Shown here: one piece after another, positions 33,478 through 45,347 of the stretch
How positions within the stretch are numbered: position 1 is the stretch's first letter
Layout: every line of letters begins with the position of its first letter
DNA from: Paraphaeosphaeria minitans
Lineage: Eukaryota > Ascomycota > Dothideomycetes > Pleosporales > Didymosphaeriaceae
Length of the DNA: 64,000 nt
NCBI GenBank assembly: GCA_015832175.1
Contig: WJXW01000005.1
Span: 1 to 64,000 of the forward strand
Reading direction: 5' to 3'
Position numbers and translations under genes: made by a program
Notes under the pieces: model-generated
Told to the model about the DNA's origin: nothing
The model's input: the letters and a program-made list of their open reading frames with translations, nothing else
The model's database searches: none

Positions 33478-35191
33478 ATGAGGAACTTTTGGGCCCTCCC
33501 GGCGTTCCTGCGCATTGCACTTGCCAGCCCGCACTCGTTCAGCGTCTTCGAGGACCTGCTTGCCTTCCCGCAGGTGCGCATCTGCCCATTGCTTGGAGCC
33601 GCTCCTAGCTAACCAGCGTCGCAGTACGAAGTCGTCTTCCCAGACGAGTACATAACCGATGGTGAAGCCACCTCTCTCCTCTCGCAGTCCGTGTCGCGCA
33701 GCACCAGCTCGGTTACGCCCATATCACAGGCGACGCAGGACCTCTCGAAGCCGGACAAGCCCGCGGCGGACGTACCGCAGCGAGACGACGAACTCGACCT
33801 TAGCTACGAGCCCGTGGTGCTCGACGGCCGCCGCTACCTCTGCAGCATCCCCGTGTTCCACGAGCATGTGCCGCAGAACAGCACCGTGTCGCCCGAGGAA
33901 GCAAAGGCCGAGGAGGAGAAGGAGCTCGTGCGCGCGTCGAGCCGCGGCGGGGAGCTGCTCGACGGCATGAAGGGCGATTGTATCTACTACCTGAGTGGCT
34001 GGTGGAGCTATAGCTTCTGCTACAAGGACCACGTCAAGCAGTTCCACCAGCTGCCGCCGGGCCGCGGGGGTGCGCCTATATACCCCCCGGTTGAGGACCA
34101 CGCTGTCAACAGCTTCGTTCTAGGGAGCTTCTCTGATAAAGTTACGGAGGAGAAGAGGAGCGAAGGGCGGAAGACACTGGGCAGTGAGCAGGAAGCACGA
34201 GATTTGGACGAGGAGGGCAACGCGAAGCAGGGTAAGCCCGAGCCCGAGAGCAAGCCCGAGACAGGCCTCGACCTGCCGCGCCTGGAAACAAAGGGCTCCA
34301 GCCGGTACATGGTGCAGCGGCTAGCAGGCGGCACTAAATGCGATCTCACGGGCAGGGAGCGCAAGATTGAAGTTCAGGTAGGGACCCTTCACCCGATGCC
34401 CACGTCGATACTAATGCCATGTCCAGTTCCACTGCAACCCGCAACCCATGGATAAAATTGCCATGATCAAAGAAGTCAGCACTTGCTCCTATCTTATGAT
34501 CATCTATACGCCCCGCCTCTGCAACGACGTCGCCTTCCAGCCGCGGCAAGAGAACCTTGCCCACCCCATAACCTGTCACCCCGTGCTCGCCTCCTCCGAA
34601 ATCGACGAATTGGACCTCGCCCGTCTCGAAGGCAAAGCCGCGCAGTCGGACCTCCTCGCCGCCCTCGCTGCAAACCCCCTCGGCGGTGCAGACCCCGCCT
34701 CCAAGCCCAAACGCGGCCCCGTTATCGGCGGCATTGAAGTCGGCGCGCAGAAGCTGGTCGGCAGCGAGGGTCGCGTCATCGAGAAGGGCATCATCGCCGG
34801 CGGCGGAAAGGAGATTTTTCTAGGTACCCTGGTGACCAGCGACGGCAAGATGATGAGCAAGGAGGCGCTGAAGAAGGTGGGCATGGAGGTGCGCGATGTA
34901 GAGAAGCTGCAGCGCAATAGCAAGAAGATTGCGGGGAAGAAGGAGTGGCGACTTGATCTGATTGAGACCCCGGCCGGGCACAAGGAGTATCGGCTTATTG
35001 AGTTTATCGAGCCTGAGGAGGGGGAGGGGAAGGGGAAGAAGGGGGCGAACGCGAAGGGCAAGGGTATGGAGAAAGGCACAGAGGAGAGGGGCGAGCCGAA
35101 GGGGATGAGCAGCAGTGAGAAGGACGCCGAGGGCGAAGAGGACGCTGAAGCGCACGAGGGCAGCCAGGAGGTTTACAAGGACGAGCTGTAG
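33478..35191 (+). CDS. YOS9: ER quality-control lectin Yos9/OS-9 with C-terminal KDEL
   Basis: Three exons (33478-33573, 33625-34377, 34427-35191) encode 537 aa; both introns are about 50 nt with AGCTAAC and ATACTAATG branch sites. Residues 1 to about 16 are a signal peptide. The MRH lectin domain contains GDCIYYLSGWWSYSFCYKDH, then KCDLTG, the joined QFHCNP and TCSYLMIIYTPRLCNDVAF, giving the conserved Cys and sugar-binding Gln/Arg/Glu/Tyr pattern. The protein ends YKDEL, an ER-retrieval signal. Yos9 recognises trimmed glycans on misfolded glycoproteins and hands them to the Hrd1-Hrd3 ERAD complex. A Lys/Glu/Gly-rich tail (about 480-530) precedes KDEL. Confidence 0.92.
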
Positions 35192-35327
35192 AACGTGTCT
35201 TTTTGGCGGACATGGCTGATCTTGTTTGTGGGCGTCGTATTGTTCCAGATGGTTCACGGGGTTTGGGGACTTCTCCAGTAAACAAGCACTTCTCATTCCT
35301 CTCACCCTCGTTCACCTCCCCATACAT

Positions 35328-36409
35328 TTACACCGGCACCGTCAACGGATTCATCACGCTCGCGCCCCCATCCACCCTGATCTCCGCCCCCGTCACATAA
35401 CTACTAAAACCCGACGCAAGAAACCCCACAACCCGCCCGACCTCCTCCGGCCTTCCTGCCCTCTCCAACCCCACAACCCTCTTCTGTGTCTCCACATTCT
35501 GCCGCGCAACAGGCGGAAACTGCCCCTTCCCCAGCTCCTCCAGCCCTGCAGCTTCCAGGTCCACACCGACATCGATCTGCCCCGCCGTCACAGCGTTGAT
35601 CCTCACACCTGTGCCCTTTAGCACGGCCACGCCGGCGCGCACAACGCCCAGCGCGGCGTGGCTCGACATGGTAAAAGAGAGGCCCCAGCACCCGCCGTAC
35701 GTGGCTGCGACGCTGGAGACTACCACGATGGAGCCGTAGGGCACGTCCTTTGGCGTGGCGTTGGGATAGTTTCCGCGCTGGGTGGTGGTCTTGATCATGG
35801 CGGCGGGGGCGTACTTGAGGGCGAAGAAGGCGGGCACGGCATTTGTTTCGAAGGCGGCGAGAAGTTCCGTCGGGCCGGTGGATGTGATGCTGGGGGAGCC
35901 AAGGAGGCCGGTGGAGGACGTCCAGACGTCTAGCCGCCCCCAGGCGTTGAGGACGTCGTCTATTAGGCCGAGCGTGGCCTCTTCAGAGGTTGGGTGGTAG
36001 GGATAGGGTATGACCTTCGTGTTTGGGAATTGGGAAGCAATGGACGAACGAGGGCATCGTAGGGGTCTGAATCCGAATTTGAGCACGCGTAGATGCAGGC
36101 TGCGCCGTGGGCTGAGAAAGGCGTTAGCATGTAATGAGCCAGTTCATGCCTTGCGGTATGTGGAGAGGGTGGAGAGGTTGAGCTGGACTCTCGTCGATCT
36201 ACAGTACATACCAGCGAGCTCAGCAACCATCGCCTTGCCTACCGGCTGGGTAGCCCCCGTCACCACGCACACAAAACCATACTGTGATTCTCGTCAGACA
36301 CGATTGGAGGTGTTTCCATACACCTTTATCGACAGTCACTCACCAGCTTCCCATCGCTCCGATATGGATTCGTATGCTGCGAGTTGCCAGGCGCAATTTT
36401 CTCAGCCAT
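35328..36409 (-). pseudogene. Short-chain dehydrogenase/reductase with one-base frameshift
   Basis: Exons 36409-36344, 36281-36212 and 36111-35328 are supported by clean GTGAGT, GTATGT and CAG sites. The N-terminus has a Rossmann TGATQPVGKAM, later pieces include GRLDVW, SSVAATYGG and INAVTAGQ, and the end has YVTGAEIRVDGG as in classical SDRs. The usual YxxxK is not evident (FTMSSHAAL), so catalysis is doubtful or divergent. Near 36036-36046 the frame slips: AHGAACIYACSNSDSDPYDALVRP is in one frame and ASQFPNTKVIPYPYHPTSEEA in another. One missing base would join them and there is no room for an intron. It is a pseudogene or an assembly error. The gene converges with YOS9 at 136 bp. Confidence 0.75.
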
Positions 36410-36860
36410 GCTCACTTCGGACTTCAAGAATGGAAGGGAAAGCAAGCACAATGCCTTCGAGAAAAGGGCTTACACGACATACTTGCTTGTTTCGTGGATG
36501 CAGTTGCGACATCCACGGCGCGCGGAGATAGGTTGGCGGGGAAGAGGGTTGAGATAGGTAAGCTTATCGACGGGTGGCGTGCGGGCGGGAAGGAGGGAAA
36601 GAGGGAAGGCACGACTGGACAGTCGACTCAAGGGAAGCACGTGCAATATGTTGCAAGTGATATTCTCGGATATTCACATCATTTGTTTGATAATCCGTCT
36701 CAACAACCAGAAGGATGCTCATGCTGTGTCGATGGTACCCAGCCGCGAGGCCACGAGATCTAATGGATCTCCCGTCTACACCCAACCTCACAGCGACTCC
36801 CTCCACGCCCCGACCTAGCTCCAGAATCAACAATCAACCTTTACTCTACATCCTCATGCC
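36410..36860. other. Intergenic between SDR start and cytidine deaminase end
   Basis: Upstream of the SDR gene and downstream of the deaminase gene, both on the minus strand. No clear gene or repeat is seen. Confidence 0.4.
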
Positions 36861-37517
36861 TCAGGCCCCCTCCTGTACGCCTGCTCCTTTCAGCTCCGCC
36901 TCGTTCAGATTCTTCCTCAGTGCCTCCTTCGGCGGAAGCACATCCGGCCCAAAGCTCAGCGGCAGCAGCTCGCCCATCGTCCTCACGATGAACTTTCCTC
37001 CCCTATTGAACATGAAAATCGGCGTCTCGAGCGCCAGAAATTCCCGCAGGAACTGCCTGCACATGCCGCACGGCGAGCAGTAGTCGTCCATGTCCGTCAC
37101 CACGCCGACGGCTTTGAACGACCCTAGCTTGTGGCCGAGATGGATGGCGGTGCCCATCGCGACGCGCTCTGCGCACGTTCCGACCGGGTAGGAGGCGTTT
37201 TCGACGTTGGCGCCGGTGATGGTGGTCTGCCCCGCGGCATCGGGGGTGTGTAGGAGGAGGGATGCGCCGACGCGGAAGAGAGAGTAGGGGCCTGGCGAAG
37301 CGGTCAACGGGGTTCTCTGCCTGCGGATCTGTCTTGGGACGGGAGCAGATCTGGGGTCGTGAAGAAGCAGTGTTCACGTACAGTACGCCTTTCCGCGCGC
37401 CTCCAGGCTCGTTGTACACAGCGACTGCAGCTCCGCAGCCGAAACACCGTGGATCAGCCCATCCTTCTCGTCGACCTGTTCGGCAGGGACTGGCTTGGCT
37501 GGTACTTGCGTTGACAT
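36861..37517 (-). CDS. CDD1: Cytidine deaminase (tetrameric CDA type)
   Basis: Two exons (37517-37382 and 37291-36861; 90-nt intron GTACGT..CAG) encode 188 aa. The splice joins KAYC to PYSLFRVGA, the conserved substrate-loop motif. The zinc site is Cys85-Ala-Glu87 (GTCAERV) with Cys120 and Cys123 (PCGMC), and NVENASY matches the nucleoside-binding segment. The enzyme deaminates (deoxy)cytidine to uridine in pyrimidine salvage. An alternative in-frame ATG at 37565 would add 16 residues; the shorter start is chosen because family N-termini are short. A C-terminal tail of about 45 residues is slightly longer than in the bacterial enzymes. Confidence 0.88.
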
Positions 37518-38568
37518 GGCGAATGAGGAGGGGGAAGGGAGGAGCGCGAGGCCTCCCGAAGCCATGTAGCTTAGGTAGGCGGGACTTGGTAGATAGTGGG
37601 GTTATTGATACCCTTGTGGGCCGCGGTTGACCGTTAGCGTTGGTGAGATCTGCGTATGCATGTCCGAGGCCGCCGGTGCCCAGGACAGTGAGGAATGCAA
37701 TTGCAAGGGGTTTCTGTGAGTATTCTGAACCAGGTATATCGAATCTTAGCGGATGGTGAGTGGCGCTTTGTCATTCATCTCGAGCACATAACCTAACAGT
37801 CGCCTACGACCTCGTAACGCTAGCCGCAGGTGACGCATTGCGCTTTCCAGGTTCACCGTCACAGCGACTGGTTTCCCATTCACAAGTATTTCTCTTTTGA
37901 CTCTACAAGATCCCCACACCTAGGATATACAGTAGTACTCGGGATGGTCGCTAAGAGACGTCCATTGTAGCTCGCAGAATATGATTTGTCCATCCGCCTG
38001 GAAGGACGTTCCCAAGTCCTATCTCGTTGCTTCGAAGCGGGGCGTCGTCGTAAACTTCTGTGTTCATTGCTCATCGATATGTAGGTATGGATCGAAATTC
38101 GACTTTGGTGTGTGTCGCATAAGCTGGCTGCCTGTTAGTGCTCCACGTGCAACCATTCATCAGACCTCCTTGGTAGGTATATATGTGTTTTTACTTCCAA
38201 AACTAGTGCTTAACGGGATGCATGTCTGGATTTCTTCTCGTCGGACGGACTGCTACGCAATCTCGTTCCTAAGGCTGAAACCGCGTGCCTCGGTAACTCT
38301 CCAACATTGCTCTCTCCGAACCCCACACCTCACAACGCCATGACCCCAACGCGGGCACGGTAACTACCTAACGTCATCCGTGCATTGCTCCGACGTAAAT
38401 ATTCTATAAAGCCTCGGTACCGCTTTTTAGCATTACTTCCGGACTGATTTCAACTGCATCGCAACACTCTTTCACCATCACCGGGAACAGAAGAGCTGAT
38501 TACTGGGCGCTCACCACCCCAGCGCCATCTTAAATCCTTCATCCCCACCACCAACCTGATCCGCCAAA
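37518..38568. promoter_or_regulatory. Divergent intergenic region, deaminase and MDR reductase
   Basis: This 1051-bp region separates divergent genes and should hold both promoters. A TATA-like box (TTCTATAAAGCC) lies near 38402, about 165 bp before the reductase ATG, followed by a C-rich leader. No other gene is visible. Confidence 0.4.
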
Positions 38569-39660
38569 ATGACCTCCTACACCTCCATACACTTAGCAGA
38601 GCGCCCGAAAGACCAAATCCTCGCCGGAAAAACCTTTACCGCAAAGCAGCACCCCGTCCCCAGCGCCTCCACCCTCAAAGATGGCGAAGTCCTCTTCCAA
38701 ACACTATATCTCTCTCTCGACCCTGCAATGCGCGGATGGCTCAACGACACCCGCTCCTACGTGCCGCCCGTCAAGATCGGCGAGGTGATGCGCGGCGCCG
38801 CAATCGGCATCGTGCTGGCGTCCAAGTCGGAGAAGTTCCCCGTCGGAACGTATGCTAGCGGCACGGTGGGCTGGACCGAGTACGCGGTTGTCAAAGATAA
38901 GCTGCTCCAGGCGCTGGATCTTCCCGAGGGTGCGGTGCCGACGGATGCGCTCAGTGTGCTGGGTATGACTGGCCTGACGGCGTATTTCGGCATTTTGGAC
39001 GTCGGTAAAGTGAAGAAGGGGGATTTCGTTGTGGTTTCAGGAGCTGCAGGTGCCACTGGTAGCGTTGTTGGCCAGATCGCAAAGATCAAGGGCGCGACGG
39101 TGCTGGGGCTAGCCGGTGGTGACGACAAAGTCAAGTGGCTGAAGGAGGAGCTGGGTTTCGACTATGCCCTCAACTACAAAGATGCAGACTTTGCAAAGAA
39201 ATTTAGGGAAGCTACGAAGGGGCTGATAGATGTTTACTTTGACAACGTCGGTGGAGATATCCTCGATTTGGCTCTCGCCAGAGCAAAGCCGCATGCGCGC
39301 TTCGTCATGTGCGGTGCCATTAGCCAGTACAACAAGAGCAAGCCACAAGGACCTAAGAACTACCTGATGATCATTTCCATGCGGATACGCATGCAAGGAT
39401 TCATCGTCTTCGACTACGAGAAGCAGTACGCTGAAGCCCGAAAGGAACTGGCACAATGGCTGTCCGAAGGCAAACTGAAGCGCAAGGAGACCATTGTCAA
39501 GGGCGGTCTGGCAAAAGCGGAGCAGGCGCTTGTCGATTTGTATAACGGTGTAAACACCGGTGAGTCGATCCCTGATATGCTTTGTGACAGTCGCTGACGT
39601 GAGAAAGGAAAATTGCTTGTCGAGGTTGCGCAGCCTGATGATGTGAAGGCGAAACTATAA
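38569..39660 (+). CDS. MDR-family NADP-dependent 2-alkenal/enone reductase
   Basis: Two exons (38569-39559, 39608-39660) with a 48-nt intron (GTGAGT, CTGAC branch, AAAG acceptor) encode 347 aa. Without splicing the ORF ends in an unrelated tail, while the spliced end GKLLVEVAQPDDVKAKL fits the family. It lacks catalytic zinc ligands. The pattern SLDPAMRGWLND, GMTGLTAYFGI and the dinucleotide motif SGAAGATGSVVGQIAK (about 160-175), with FDNVGGD, is that of the leukotriene-B4-dehydrogenase/prostaglandin-reductase-like group. It reduces alpha,beta-unsaturated carbonyls, probably for detoxification in the cytosol. The exact substrate cannot be told. Confidence 0.88.
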
Positions 39661-41256
39661 ATCATCTACATGTAAGAGTTCACAGCAAAATCGATTTCTG
39701 AAAAGGAATGGAGTTTGAACCTTTCAAAGCATTCCCAAACTGTGCGACACTCAATGTGGACAAAAACGGAGAGAAAGATGAATCTGACATGCGACACTAC
39801 TGGTTCAGCGGGTCAGGTCATAGAGTCTCGCACTGAAGTGTTCTATTTCTCTTCTCTCACCCTTAAAATAAAAAGAACTACCCATCATGTAGCTTTTCTT
39901 GTCATTCCGCCGTCATTCTTTGCTGGATTGTTATTCCTATTGTACTAATGCTCTAACACGTAGTCGCTCCACACTGCCTTTCCACATAGAAGATATCACT
40001 ACCTCATTTACATGGATCACCTCTGGCGAGGAGCTGGCCTTTCTTTGAGAATCACTTGTACATCCACGAAGAACGTACGAGGCTGTAGAGAGAACAACCT
40101 TCAACACGAGCCTACCCTATGGCCTGCAGGCTGTGGTTGTCGCTCTCCAACCCCTGTTTGTGCTGGGCATTTCTTAAACTTGCTCTAAAGACAGCAGCTC
40201 TGTTAGCCAGTTGTTCAACCCGTATAAGAGATCGAAACGCAAGGTAGATATGGGTTCAGACCTTTCTTAAGCCGTGAGCAGTACGTTTTCCTGTTTTCTA
40301 GAACTTCGGTTTTATCTTTAGTTTCTTTCTGCTTCACAGTATTTCATTCTTTTGCTGGATTGCGTCCAAAATCCAAGGTGCTTTGATTTACGCACACGAA
40401 CCGACAATAGCAAACGCTATTCTAAGCGCGTTCAGCTATTCTGGAACGCTGATAAATGTCACCGAGAAGAAATGGCTTAGCTCGGATGGTAATTAGGCAC
40501 GTACGTCTCTGCAGGGCTCGCGTAATGGGATTAAATAGTTTGCGAGGGACCACGCGTCCGACTGACCATGCCGTCACAGCACATCTCATGCTTGATAGAG
40601 AAGGTAAGAGCTTAGATTGAAGGCCCTCAAGCACCACATGTAATTTCTTCATATGCATTCCACGCGGGTCGACCTGTACTGTATGTTCATTCATATTCCC
40701 CCGAATGTCTCACAGGCGAACGTTCGCTCTGCTTACCTGTCGCCATGCGGGTTAAAGTATGTGTAAGTGTGGAGCTCGTAACGTTCTAACGACAAGCCTT
40801 CGCTGTGCTTCGGCTATACGATCTCTACAAGGATATGCGCCACGCAATTTGTTCATCCCTTTATCGGGCAAGGCTAATGCGCGAATGCCAATAGTACCAA
40901 ACTTCCATAGACCAGAATACGAACCTTCTGTTCCGATGTAGCATGGTGGAGGATTCTGTCGCAGATGATCACTCGCTCACCCCGCCGGTAATTCTGCTCA
41001 GCCTACATCTATATAGCGAAAGGGAATGTTGAATGCGGCAAAATCCTAGGTTATTTCTTACGGAACGACGGACACGGATTTGGTCCGTACCAGGACATTC
41101 GTATGTCCTGGGGTGTGTTGGGTGAGCGCATGGCCAACCAGTATCGTTTCACGCACCCAAAGGAGATGCCTGTACTCGTTAAACGCTATAAATACTCCCA
41201 AAGAACATCTGCTCAGTCGTTCCTCAGGAAAGGTGCCGCTCTACACCGAGGTCAAT
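39661..41256. other. Intergenic, 1.6 kb; no gene seen
   Basis: Short frames at 40694-40422 (minus) and 40759-40941 (plus) show no family resemblance or splice context. The right end carries the S41 protease promoter. Confidence 0.4.
41187..41194 (+). promoter_or_regulatory. TATA box of the S41 protease gene
   Basis: TATAAATA lies 63-70 bp before the ATG at 41257 and matches the consensus exactly. Confidence 0.5.
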
Positions 41257-43663
41257 ATGTATCGACGTAATCTAGCTTTGTCGCTGTCATGGGCGCTCCT
41301 GTCAAGCCCGTTCGTGGGGGCTCAACGAACGAAAGATAAAGTCTGCGGCCGAATAGCAGAGCTACAAAAGGCATCCCGCGATGCTAATCCGTCAGGTACA
41401 GTTCCAACTAATCACGCGTACATGGTGTCGCTGAATCATTGGCAGCTGTGCCTGTCAGCATTCCAATCGGGCCAACACTTGATTGCCTCAAGAATATCAC
41501 CGTTGGACAAGGACGTACATACGACATCCAGATCATGCTGCAGAACTTAGATCTGTATCTCAATTTCGAAACTAGTGAGCAAGATAATCGTCAATAAGTA
41601 CTCAATTAATCTCTCGACAGCTTTGGATTCTTTGAAAACACCCCCGGCTGACTGGCCATATCCGCCGCATGATCTTCGAGCAAGGTTGGCAGACGTGAAG
41701 TCCAAGGTCAAAAACAAAGAGTACGACAATGATTACGAATTTCAAGTGGAGTTGTTCGAGAAGGTGTTTGCGCCTGCACATAGTGGTCATCTGATCTTCT
41801 ATCCTGACCTCCTCTCAAATCCGTGGTACTGGAGTAGGACGCAATCCTTGGTTTCGGTCAGCAAGGACGGTTCCGCATTGCCCGAAATCTTCTTCCGCGG
41901 TAAGACAACTGAAAGAAAAAGAGAAAAAGATGGCGACTGACCGCGACCGCTAGACGATATCTTAAACTTTGTTGCTGGTGCTTCACCTTTGGCCAAGATT
42001 GACGGGCAAGATGCGCAAAATTTCATTGAAGATCTCGTGTTTCGAGCAGCCTCACAAGATCCCGATGCGGGCTACAACGCCATGTTCTACAATAGGGCAT
42101 ATGTGGCGGCACACATCTCCAACGGCGGTTATTTTGCTCAAGGTGGGCGCACCAGCAATATCTACCCGGGCGAGAACACAACCTACACGTTCGAAAACGG
42201 AACGTCCATCACTGTCGATAATGTCGCTCTGTTGAAGTGGGACTTCACCGGAGCCACAGACAACTTTTTTTCATCAATCGATACGCCGGAGGAGGTAACA
42301 AACTGTCAAGCCCCATCAAAATCCCTAATGAGCCGGCGGGATACCCGACGGCAGTAATTGCAACGAAAGACGGCATGCTGGCCGGGTATTATCTCTCTGG
42401 TGACGGATTGGACGATGTTGCCGTGTTAAGCGTGCTTTCTTTCTCACCCCGCAGTGTCGTCGAATATCAAGCGGTCGCCGAAACCTTCCTCGCAGATGCG
42501 AAACGCGACGGCAAGAAGAAGCTTGTGGTTGACCTCAGCGCTAACAATGGCGGGTACATTCTCTCGGGTTACGACCTCTTCCGGCAACTCTTCCCACAGA
42601 CTGAACAAGTCGGACTAACGCGCTTCCGAAATAACGAAGTCCAAAATAGAGCTATAGAAATCAACCAGAAGATCGTGCCTGAGGGATTTGACCCGAGCAA
42701 AGGCGCCATGGAAGAAGTTCGGGCATACGAGAAGAGCTGGGATTACCGACATGACTTGGACATGCATGGAAAGAAATTCAAGAGTGCGAAGCAGAAGTGG
42801 GGAGATCACACGGTTGGTGAGTCGAGTTACAGCTCGCTTCTGCAGTGGGATTTGAATGATCCGTACTTGACCACACAGGGTCCTGTTGCGTTTGGGACCG
42901 AAATTACAGGGTACGGAAATAGGACCAATTCCACCCAGTCGTTTGCTGCGGAGGACATAGTTATGGTAGGTTGCTGCAGAGGTGAAATCAGCCAAAATGA
43001 TTCGATGGCTAACGGAGAACTGTACAGCTTACGGACGGATTCTGTGCCTCTACGTGCTTCCTTTTCAGCGACTTTATGAAACAAGCAAAGGTAAAATCCA
43101 TAGCCCTTGGAGGATTGCCCAACAGGAAGCCCATGCAAGCGGTTGGTGGCGTCAAAGGCGGTGAGCTCGCCACCTGGGATACTTTGTACCAAAGAGTCTA
43201 CCAAGACGCTTTCTACCTTTGGCAGACGATCAACATGTCCGACCCCGACTACGTTTGGATGGACAATGCATTCTTGGGCCATCGAGAATATATAGGGTAC
43301 ACCGCGACAGCAGGCGTCAACATCCGCGACGTCGTTCAGCAGGATCACATCAACGACGGGCTCGCGGCGCAATTTGTGAGGGAGCAAGCCGACTGCCGGC
43401 TGTTCTATACCAAGGACATGATTGCTGATGTAGAAAACGTGTGGAAGAAGGCTGTAGATGTTGCGTGGAAGGGAGGAAACTGTGTCAACGGCGGCCTGTC
43501 GAAGATTAATGCATTGAAAACCCAGAGCGCAGCAAAAAAGACAGCTGAACCTCGGGCTAACCCATCGAAGATTTTGGAAACAAAGACACTGGGAGTGCAG
43601 GAGGAAACGGTCGAAAAGAGTGTAGCATGGCTTAGCTTGCATGGGCAGCCTGCCCTAGAGTAA
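41257..43663 (+). pseudogene. Secreted S41-family (CPAF-like) serine protease with frameshift in a T7 run
   Basis: Exons 41257-41395, 41446-41574, 41621-41899, 41954-42965 and 43028-43663 are linked by four short introns with good donors and CTGAC or CTAAC branch sites. A signal peptide (residues 1-22) is followed by the conserved fungal N-domain (IPIGPTLDCLK, LDSLKTPPADWPYPP). The S41 domain has LVVDLSANNGGYILSGYDLFRQLFP and, in the last exon, LTDGFCASTCFLFSDFM with the catalytic Ser. In exon 4 the frame slips at T7 (42265-42271): DFTGATDN is in one frame and FFINRYAGGG in the next, as if one T were missing. Everything else is intact, so a homopolymer error is as likely as real inactivation. 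Confidence 0.8.
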
Positions 43664-43761
43664 ACTGGTCTAGAAAATAGAACGATCCTTTTAAACTTAA
43701 CGTCAACGTATTATACGCGTGCAACCTGATCCATCTCTTCAATCATGGGCCCATACAGATA

Positions 43762-44778
43762 TCATGACCCCTTACTGTTATCGACCTGCATAAACACCAT
43801 CAGCACGGCAGCGTACGCCGCAGTTGCAGCAACCACCTCGCCAGGCCTGTTCACCGTGGCCACCGACATGAGCCCGACGAAGAGCCATATGAATGCGGTA
43901 ATGATTGCCAACTTCTTCACATTGGCGTTCACATACATTAGGCACCATAGTGGAGCTAGCAACATGGAGACTCCACCAATTACGATGCTAGTGTTGGTGC
44001 AGAGGTCGAATCGATAGTTGGATGAAATGATCGTCCCAGAATCCCTTTTCTGGGCGTTATTGCAATGCTTTGAGCGGAACAATCTGTTGCGGTGAAGTTG
44101 ACTCAACGACTCTAGCCAGCGGCCAAGAGGAGGACGCATGCGGTGATGGATTGAAGTCAAGTCATCAGTGTGATCGAGGAAGGAGCACTCTTCCGGAGCA
44201 ATCGCGCCACGGGCGAGCCAGTTTTTGACGTTCTCGAGAAGACGTTTGTCGGCGCGGGGCCGAGCACGTACTTTTGCGTAGCCGTCGATGAATTGATCTG
44301 TATCGTTAGCAAAGCTCGAGTACTTGAGCTGGTGGAAGCACAAACTATAGTGATTTAGAAGGTGACTCAACTCTGCCATGTGTGCGTGACGTTGAGTCAT
44401 GAATCTCTCGTCCCATCTGAAGCTGTTGTTGCGCAGTTTTTCGTCTGGTTTGGAGTTTTCAACAAACTCATCAAGCCTCTTGAGATCATCCTCTATGCGC
44501 ATGATGCGATCTTGCAACCATAGTATCGTTCGGGAGTTGAGATCTCCGAAGCGTCGGAAGAGGAAGAAGTCGTCCTCAGAAGCCATCCATGAACTGAAAG
44601 CCTTGTAGCCTTCGTACTTCCACGCAGAGTTGCGTTTGTCCTGCGATGTGATGGTTGAAGTGGTTGTCGAAGATAGGCTATGCAGAGAAATCGCTGACGA
44701 CGTGCCGGGCAGAATAGATGAAGATGCAGTTACTGGACCGGGAAGAGGAGAAGGGGCTGGAATGTGAATGTATGCCAT
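43762..44778 (-). CDS. DUF6594 membrane protein
   Basis: A single exon encodes 338 aa. After a Ser/Thr/Pro-rich N-terminus of about 50 residues, the DUF6594 signature YKAFSSWMASEDDFFLFRRFGDLNSRTILWLQDRI is followed by helical, charged coiled sequence. The C-terminus has three membrane segments (about 255-275, 280-300, 305-325). Family members are widespread in ascomycetes and of unknown function, presumably in an internal or plasma membrane. The gene converges with the S41 gene at 98 bp. Confidence 0.85.
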   Translation of the reverse strand: MAYIHIPAPSPLPGPVTASSSILPGTSSAISLHSLSSTTTSTITSQDKRNSAWKYEGYKAFSSWMASEDDFFLFRRFGDLNSRTILWLQDRIMRIEDDLKRLDEFVENSKPDEKLRNNSFRWDERFMTQRHAHMAELSHLLNHYSLCFHQLKYSSFANDTDQFIDGYAKVRARPRADKRLLENVKNWLARGAIAPEECSFLDHTDDLTSIHHRMRPPLGRWLESLSQLHRNRLFRSKHCNNAQKRDSGTIISSNYRFDLCTNTSIVIGGVSMLLAPLWCLMYVNANVKKLAIITAFIWLFVGLMSVATVNRPGEVVAATAAYAAVLMVFMQVDNSKGS

Positions 44779-45347
44779 TTTGAAAGACCATTGTGTTTGT
44801 CGTTATGTCGTATGCTTCCGTTGATTGCTCTATAGCTGTAACTTATCAGTTGTGCAGGAAGGCTGAGCCTGAGTTTGGGGCACGATGCACAAGGCTATGG
44901 CCCCGGAACACATGGCGTAGCGTGTCTTGTGACGATTTCATCCGGTTGTACGCAGTTTTGGGAGCCTACCAGTTTCCGAACGCGTCTCGCCGTACTCTCC
45001 TGAGCTTTATTGAATGGTCAATACGAACCCCCGTCGTGTCTGCCGGAAAGTGGTGGCTTCCAGTGAGGTCACAGATTGGGCCTGAGGCATCTCAACATTT
45101 GTGAGGCAGCCGCGCGGGGGACCTTGGTGCGACCGAGTCACGTTGCTCCGTCAAAGGCGAATGCCACCATATGGTCGAATATAATACAGACGAATGTTGC
45201 AAAGAATGGATTGCTTTCAGCCCGCGACTGGACCAGATTCACGTCCAAGACATCCCTCAACTGTTAAGCAAGCCAACGGACGGAATACGCCCTGAATCTG
45301 ATCAGTCGTTGTGCTACAACGACTTTGGCCCATAATTTACTGTGGCT
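44779..45347. promoter_or_regulatory. Divergent intergenic region before the Pro/Gln-rich gene
   Basis: 569 bp between the start of the DUF6594 gene (minus) and the next gene (plus). No recognisable element or gene is seen. Confidence 0.4.

Noticed and set aside
42827..43642. A 271-codon open frame antisense to the S41 protease
   Set aside because: It spans an intron and the catalytic exon of a well-supported plus-strand gene and has no recognisable domain.
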